DNA of 64,000 nucleotides. It comes from Gentiana macrophylla (lineage: Eukaryota; Streptophyta; Magnoliopsida; Gentianales; Gentianaceae). The stretch's first letter is position 1. Every line of letters starts with the position of its first letter. The notes beneath the pieces were generated by a model that was not told where the DNA came from, made no database searches, and saw nothing but the letters and a program-made list of their open reading frames with translations. A program made the position numbers and the translations under genes. The stretch lies in contig CM047813.1 in NCBI GenBank assembly GCA_026214975.1, positions 31,274,589 through 31,338,588 on the forward strand. The letters are read 5' to 3'. Positions 58,861-64,000 of this stretch are shown piece by piece.

Positions 58861-59774
58861 CCACTGAAGGTTTTATTTCTATCTTTCATAGGCTTGTATA
58901 GAGTGGTGTTTTGATGTGCTACGGGTATGTTAGATGCTAAAATGACTCTACAGAGACAATTTTTGTTGTTGTTGTTGTTTTTAGTGTCTTCTGCAGTCTT
59001 TATCTCTCTAAAGGGATCGCTGGGGGGAGGAGGGGGTGCTTTGTCATGGTCTCCTCCAACATTCTTGGCTAATTATTATCTTGTTGTTCATGTCGCATTT
59101 TGATTTCAATTAATTACTTCCATCTTTATTCTATGTCAGTGGCATAGTGAATTTGTATACTTTGTTTACTATTATTTTGTGAGCCTTTTGTTTGCTAAGA
59201 TTCCATGGGGTGACAAGTGGCCATAGGGTAAACAGGGATTTGTACATTTTGTTGGTTTTTGTACACGATCGACCTCCATTTCAACTAGTAGTCCTAGTAA
59301 TAAACCATCGTCCACCCCACTCCTGTGGTAGAGTGTGTTTACTATTACTTTGTGAGATTGTGCTCTATGATCAGTAACGTTCTTACATATCCATTGAAAA
59401 ACCGTTTGTTTGCTTAGGGATCATAGGGTGAACAATGGCACGGTGGATGAATGTGTTAGAGTGGTGGGTAGCGCGTAGCAAGCAGTGGATGATAGACGGG
59501 TGAGGTTAAGTGAAGCCGGTGTAGTCGGTGTTAGCAGTGGGTGGAGTTTTTAAAACATGGATGAAAATTCTTTACAGTATACTGATTTTTTTCTTGAGAA
59601 GAAAATTTTCTTACAATATATATAGAATGGAATGGAAAGAAAGGGGTTTGTTAATTACATTCCAGGCTCTAAACTTGCCATAAGAATGAACAAAACAAAC
59701 ACCACTAACAAATAAAGAAACCTAACTTCATAAAATCCTGATATGCAATCCTAACCAACCAACCCACTGGCCAA
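58861..59774. other. No gene seen; weak internal repeats
   Basis: Non-coding. Two similar blocks (TTTACTATTATTTTGTGAG near 59165 and TTTACTATTACTTTGTGAG near 59337, each followed further on by CGTTTGTTTGCT-like and ATGGGGTGA/ATAGGGTGA text) suggest an old duplication. Confidence 0.4.
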
Positions 59775-59775
59775 A

Positions 59776-60003
59776 CCGCATTCATCTGCAATATGCTTTT
59801 GCAGTTATTTACATGCATTGCACAACTTGGCCTAACCGCCTTCAATACTTTCTCACCAAATGAAATTTCTACATAAAATGGACTTATATAACCCACAATC
59901 GCATGCATCCGTGGGACTCAACCCTAATCTCATAAACTCGAATCCAGAACCTCATCTGCAATAATATGCTTTTGCAGTTATTTACATGCATTGACAACTT
60001 GAA
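59776..60003. repeat. Direct repeat pair (TGCTTTTGCAGTTATTTACA)
   Basis: 59776-59828 and 59950-60003 share about 50 bp including CATCTGCAATA(ATA)TGCTT and TTACATGCATTG. Purpose unknown. Confidence 0.75.
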
Positions 60004-60093
60004 GCTGTGCATTGTAATTAGAGATTGCTTTTTTAATTTCATTGCATCATGATCTATACTTTTCCGTTGGTATCCATAATTCATGCAACTGAC

Positions 60094-60581
60094 CTAAAAA
60101 ATGATCTTGATGATATTCTTCAACACTTGCTTGAATGTGCTCATGATCAGTAGCTGTATTTCTTCCTGTTGATCAAGAGATGATGGTAAAACAAGGGTTC
60201 TTCCTCTCGAGAAAGTTGCTTGATCATAATCATATATACTCGAGGCTTGAATCTCGTTCATTTGATTTATTCTTTCATCATCATGTGATGATGATGATAT
60301 TGCTGCTATAGATCCCTGCAAACAATATTGAGACATCCTATTGAAATTTTGGCTAGTGTCGAGCAGCCGGAAATTTCCATTTTAGCTTGAAAAGTGTGAA
60401 CCCCAGATATCGCTACTGGCAGTGGTGGTAAATCACTGCTACTGTTTTGTTCAACTATATTAATCAGGCCATTCCGTACAAGAATGTTTCCATTGTCAGA
60501 ATGTTGCGGTATTCGTGATGTTCTACAATATTTACTTCGCCTTTTCTTCACCGTGAATTCGCCTCCCTGCCTCGTTAAAAT
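60094..60581 (-). CDS. Possible exon(s) of an unrecognised gene
   Basis: A good acceptor (AATCGTTTCAG) at about 60582 opens a frame ILTRQGGEFTVKKRRSKYCR, continuing Ser/Asn-rich to CSTLAKISIG. The second frame, MSQYCLQGSIAAISSSSHDD to LKNIIKIIF (60094-60336), overlaps it by about 30 bp and could be joined by a splice or a one-base shift. The basic run KKRRSKYCR resembles a nuclear localisation signal. I could not place it in a family. Base composition and codon use look more coding-like than the surroundings. It may be the 3' exon of a gene whose upstream part has been lost, or a fragment. Confidence 0.3.
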
Positions 60582-60826
60582 CTGAAACGATTTAGCATTT
60601 CACATAAGAAAAATGACAGAGATGTGGTACGTATTCAGTTATAACTATATTACATACTTGTACATCATTGATCAATGGAAACTATATATGGTTATGGGAT
60701 ACATGGTTATGGGATACACGGGATTTTCAGTAACATAAAATATAGCATACGGATATTAGGGTGTATTCGTAAATAATGAAAACATAAGCATCAAACTATT
60801 GATATTAAAATTAAACTAGTGAAACT

Positions 60827-60988
60827 CAGTGGATGTGTCTAGGAATTGGAGGTTGATTGGCTAAATTGATTATATTTCAGATCATTTGGAATGATTGATT
60901 AACATAACTAACTCGCATGATCGAAGTTATATAATGTTTTGATATATCAAAATAAAATTCGGGTGGCCTAGGCTTGGGTCCGTCTCTG
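60827..60988. mobile_element. Short hAT MITE, 8-bp TSD GTGAAACT
   Basis: A 162-bp element flanked by exact GTGAAACT (60819-60826 and 60989-60996). The right terminus inverted reads CAGAGACGGACCCAAGCC, matching the hAT-like ends at 16608 and 7555. The left end (CAGTGGATGTGTCTAGG) is diverged. Non-coding. Confidence 0.72.
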
Positions 60989-61160
60989 GTGAAACTGCAA
61001 TTATTAAAAATTACAGTACTTTGAAAGGTGTGGAGGTGAAGATTTAAAGGAAGAAGAAGATACACGTTTTCATCTTTTAGTAAGAAAATTAAACTCAAAC
61101 ACCAACTTTGGAGGAGAAGAAGATCTAGCCTTTTAGCTACATCTTTTGGTAAAAATCTAA

Positions 61161-61232
61161 GGTCATCTCCAATGGTAGGTTTATTTTTGTTCTTAAAGCT
61201 TTAACAAAAGGTTTATACCATTGGAGCTTTGA
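61161..61232. mobile_element. Short inverted-repeat MITE (CATCTCCAATGG)
   Basis: GGTCATCTCCAATGGTAGGT on the left and, inverted, AAAGCTCCAATGGTATAAAC on the right bound about 72 bp. The CATCTCCAATGG end is typical of small plant MITEs. It could be part of a longer unit to the right. Confidence 0.45.
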
Positions 61233-61340
61233 AGTAGGATTTTAGCTTAAGAGGTAAGGAAAATCATAATCGAGAGTTTTTGGAATGTTTTGTTACCTTT
61301 TAAAATGGATTTTCCGATTCTCAGGATTTTTGGTACTTTA

Positions 61341-61946
61341 TTTCTTTAATTTTATTGTTCATTACCTCGCCGTCCGGGGGTTTCAGGAGAAGAGCATATT
61401 CCTTCAGGGCTTACATGCATGAAGATGTTATTATATTATTAATCACCCTTCCATCCGGGGGTTACATGAGATGCGCATATTCTTCCATGACTTACATTTA
61501 TGAGGATGTGTGGTGATGTTGTATATTATTATATTATTCATTACCTCACCATCCAGATTACGGAGATGATCCTATCCTCCAGGGCTCACATTATGAGGGC
61601 TCTCACTTCATGGGCATTACGTAAGGCGTTGTACTTAGCTATGGACCAACTGCATTCAATTCATTTTAGTTATTCAGTTAGTCAGATATTGATATGTTTA
61701 TTATCACTTCAGTTCGATTACGGTGATTATACACTACATAATTAGTTAATCCATATATTGACACTAGACCTTGTCGCTGCATAATAGTAATTTACACCGG
61801 TGTCAATGTCATTCATGATTGCTTACTCCATATATTAGGCTTGCAGTGCATTTTCCGCTCACGGTTAGAAATATCTTTATCGGAGTACTGACTTGAGTTT
61901 AGAGTGCCTCCCAGAGTCACACTCTGGGGCCCACTAACGCTCTTGT
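61341..61946 (+). mobile_element. Tat/Ogre-like LTR end with internal repeats (tentative)
   Basis: Three diverged 85-100 bp repeats (about 61360, 61441 and 61539) share CATTACCTCRCC, CATCCGGGGG, GCGCATATTCTTCC and TTACATTTATGAGGATG. Further on, GGAGTACTGACTTGAG...AGTGCCTCCCAGAGTCACAC...CTCTGGGGCCC...TTTTGCAG (61880-61958) resembles the 3' end of Tat/Ogre-group LTRs as I remember them. No second LTR is in the window. Confidence 0.4.
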
Positions 61947-62276
61947 TTGTTTTGCAGGCACCCTAAAAAGCTCTTTGGATCATCATCAAGAGATCCATTT
62001 ACTCGGATCAACCATCAAAATCACAACCAGCGCATTTTAGGCATCATCAAATGGCTCTCAAGAAGGAACATGTTTAATCTTGTGGTTATTCACAGCCAAC
62101 AATGGGTCTTAGAAGCAAAAATAATCAAATCCAACACCCTCATCCTGTACACAGTGAGGGCATCTCAATCTAAAAAAATGAGCAGACAGGTGATGCTCAA
62201 GCAAATGTTGCAAATGGCTCAACAACTGGTAAACAACAATCCGGATACATTATTGAGCTGGGTAAGGCCAAGTTGA
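61947..62276 (+). CDS. Unrecognised ORF, 109 codons, probably TE-derived
   Basis: The frame (MFCRHPKKLFGSSSRDPFTR to LLSWVRPS) starts just before a TTTTGCAG/GCACCC acceptor-like site and is basic and Gln/Asn-rich. It has no recognisable domain and runs into the minisatellite. In its context it may be a gag leader of a Tat-type element or chance. Confidence 0.2.
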   Translation: MFCRHPKKLFGSSSRDPFTRINHQNHNQRILGIIKWLSRRNMFNLVVIHSQQWVLEAKIIKSNTLILYTVRASQSKKMSRQVMLKQMLQMAQQLVNNNPDTLLSWVRPS

Positions 62277-63180
62277 GCAAGTACTCGGTCCCTTTTGTTA
62301 TACGGTCAAGCTTCCGAGCTCAACCTTTTCTTATTATATGGCCGTGCTGGGCAAGGCCGAGCTGAGCAGGTACTTGACCTCTTTCTATTATATTGGTGAG
62401 CTAAGTAGGTACTTACCTCTTCTTTTATAAGATCTCTTTTTTATTATATGGTCTAGATGCCGAGTTCATCCTCTTTTATATCACCAAGCTGAACAGGTAC
62501 TTAGTCACTCTCTATTATATTGATGAGCTAAGTAGGTACATAGTCTCTTTCTATTATAATGGCGTAGCTCAACTCTTTTTTATTAATTGGCCGACCTGCC
62601 GAGCTCAGCTCTTTTTTATTATATCGCCAAGCTAAGCAGATTCTCAACCGCTTATTATATTGTTGAGCTAAGCAAGTACTTAGCCTGCTTTTATTATATG
62701 GCCGATATGAGCATGTACTGGTCTCTTTCTATTATATCGGTGAGCTAAGCATATGTTTTGTCTTTTTCTTATTATATTACCTTATTTTATTATACGGATG
62801 AGCTTCCGAGCTCAGTCTCTTTTTATTACATCATTGAGCTGAACATGCACTTAGCCTCTTTCTAGTATATTGGTGAGTTAATCATGTACTTAGCCTCTTC
62901 TTATTATATAACCTCTTTTATATGGCAAAGCTTAGGCAAGGTTGAGCTGTGCAGATACTCAGCCCTCTTTCTATTATATTGGTGAGCTAAGCAGATACTT
63001 AGCCTCTTTCTATTATATGGCCGAGCTGAGCAGTTTATCAACCATCTTTATATTATGTTGCCGAGCTGAAGAATGTACTTAGTCCTCTTTCTGTTATGTT
63101 GTCGAGATGAACAGGTCATCAGACGCTTTTAATCATATATGGCCGAGCAGAGCTAGGCCGAGCTGAGCATGGTTTTTACA
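62245..63180 (+). repeat. Minisatellite, about 40-bp units, roughly 0.9 kb
   Basis: Some twenty degenerate units on the pattern CCTCTTTCTATTATATKGG followed by TGAGCTRAGCAGGTACTTAG. A variant unit uses GGCCGAGCTGAGC. Unit length varies between about 36 and 60 bp because of indels. Every unit has a TATTATAT core. Non-coding. Confidence 0.85.
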
Positions 63181-63439
63181 GGTTTTGGGCTACCTAGACA
63201 ATATGAAGAAAAGCACGCCGATGCGTATTTCACTCATGAACTGATCTCAGCATCTTATTACCAGCAAGCTGAAAAACTCAATTCTTTTACATAATTTGGG
63301 CGTCCAAACCTAATTTATTATAGCAATAGGTCAAGCCAACCTCAGGCTCTTATTATGAATCTTGAACGCACCTTGAGTTGTCTATTATGTTGGCGAACGG
63401 AGCAATAGTGATTATTACGCTACGTAATTAGTCAATCTA

Positions 63440-64000
63440 TGTAACGCCCCTGCACTCGTGCATGGTAGCGCTTAATAAGTCATAAATGGTCCGGTCAATC
63501 GCTTAAACCGCCCTCGCTGGTCTAAAACGGCTAACCCGAAGTTGACAAGACCTTTATGTCCTCACGGCTATATATGGGGTGAGTAGGAATTTACTTTACC
63601 GATGGGATTTTACATTCTCTCCCTTATAGTGGATCAATGCCCTCACCAGACGGGCAAGATTTGTCCCAAAGAGACTTGTCTCGGGCTCGTCTCCTACCAT
63701 AGATTCTAGAGGTGACCTCACCGCTTTCACAGCAGTGGCAGCTTAGTTCCGATGACAATGGGCTCAATAACATTATGTAACGCCCCTGCACTCGGCTTCA
63801 GTAGTGCTAATTGAGTCATAAATGGTCCGGTCAACTACTTAGACCGCCCTCGCTGGTCTAAAAAGGCTAACCCGAGTTGACAAGACCTTTATGTCTCACA
63901 CTTATATGGCTGGGGTGAGCATACTTTTACTTTACCAATGTGGGACTTTACATTCTCCCCCCTTATAAGGGACTGGCATCCACGCCAAGACGGCCAAGAC
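63440..64000 (+). repeat. TRIM/LTR-like repeat, two tandem units (period 336 bp)
   Basis: TGTAACGCCCCTGCACTCG starts at 63440 and again at 63776. The first about 190 bp of each unit match closely (AAATGGTCCGGTCAA, ACCGCCCTCGCTGGTCTAAA, TTGACAAGACCTTTATGTC). The spacer after the first unit (about 63630-63775) is unique. Same family as 2390-2817, in opposite orientation. The second unit runs off the window. Confidence 0.75.

Noticed and set aside
62245..63180. Repetitive protein-coding gene
   Set aside because: Unit length is not a multiple of three, indels are frequent and stops occur in all frames.
1..64000. An operon-like or defence-type gene system
   Set aside because: Only three unrelated host genes are recognisable; the rest is transposon-derived or non-coding, and no co-ordinated gene set was found.

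Overview
This is a flowering-plant (eudicot) nuclear window: AT-rich, gene-poor and packed with nested transposable elements. Three protein-coding genes can be recognised, all on the minus strand and all in the first 21 kb. They are the 5' part of a UPL3/KAKTUS-type HECT ubiquitin ligase (269-1482, continuing off the left edge), an intronless SBT1.6-type subtilisin-like protease (8373-10684, broken by four small indels), and a two-zinc-knuckle cold-shock-domain glycine-rich RNA-binding protein of the CSP2/GRP2 type (20087-20710). From memory, UPL3 and CSP2 lie close together on Arabidopsis chromosome 4, so this end of the window looks like conserved microsynteny. The species cannot be fixed from the sequence alone.

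Layout. 0-2 kb: UPL3 5' exons and promoter side. 2.1-7.6 kb: SINE, TRIM-like repeats, a Helitron-like end, an acidic ORF with an in-frame stop, a Copia 3' LTR, a Ty3/gypsy integrase tail and a hAT-like element. 8.3-10.7 kb: the protease. 11.2-17.9 kb: MITEs, a CACTA-like end, a solo LTR with target-site duplication (TSD), a MULE-type MITE and a tRNA-derived SINE. 18.3-20.8 kb: the CSP gene and a duplicated downstream flank. 21-23.7 kb: a solo gypsy-type LTR inside CACTA-like sequence. 24.1-27.3 kb: a 311-bp tandem duplication, unassigned sequence and a Helitron 3' end. 28.0-34.3 kb: a complete LTR retrotransposon with gag-like but no pol coding. 34.6-49.4 kb: one large decayed Copia element with 5-bp TSD, which contains a solo LTR, an antisense Copia fragment and a second member of the gag-only family. 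50.1-58.9 kb: an antisense Copia element invaded by a sense-strand Copia fragment and a hAT element. 59-61.3 kb: small repeats, a possible exon of an unknown gene and MITEs. 61.3-64 kb: Tat/Ogre-like sequence, a roughly 40-bp minisatellite about 0.9 kb long, and tandem TRIM-like repeats.

The genes do not form a pathway. UPL3 acts in ubiquitin-mediated turnover, SBT1.6 is a secreted serine protease, and CSP2 is an RNA chaperone. The strongest structural results are the TSD-bounded insertion layers, which let the order of events be read, and two diverged copies of a gag-only LTR family plus one related solo LTR. No convincing unknown biological system was found. Several reading-frame breaks are short indels in otherwise conserved sequence and could be consensus errors of the assembly.
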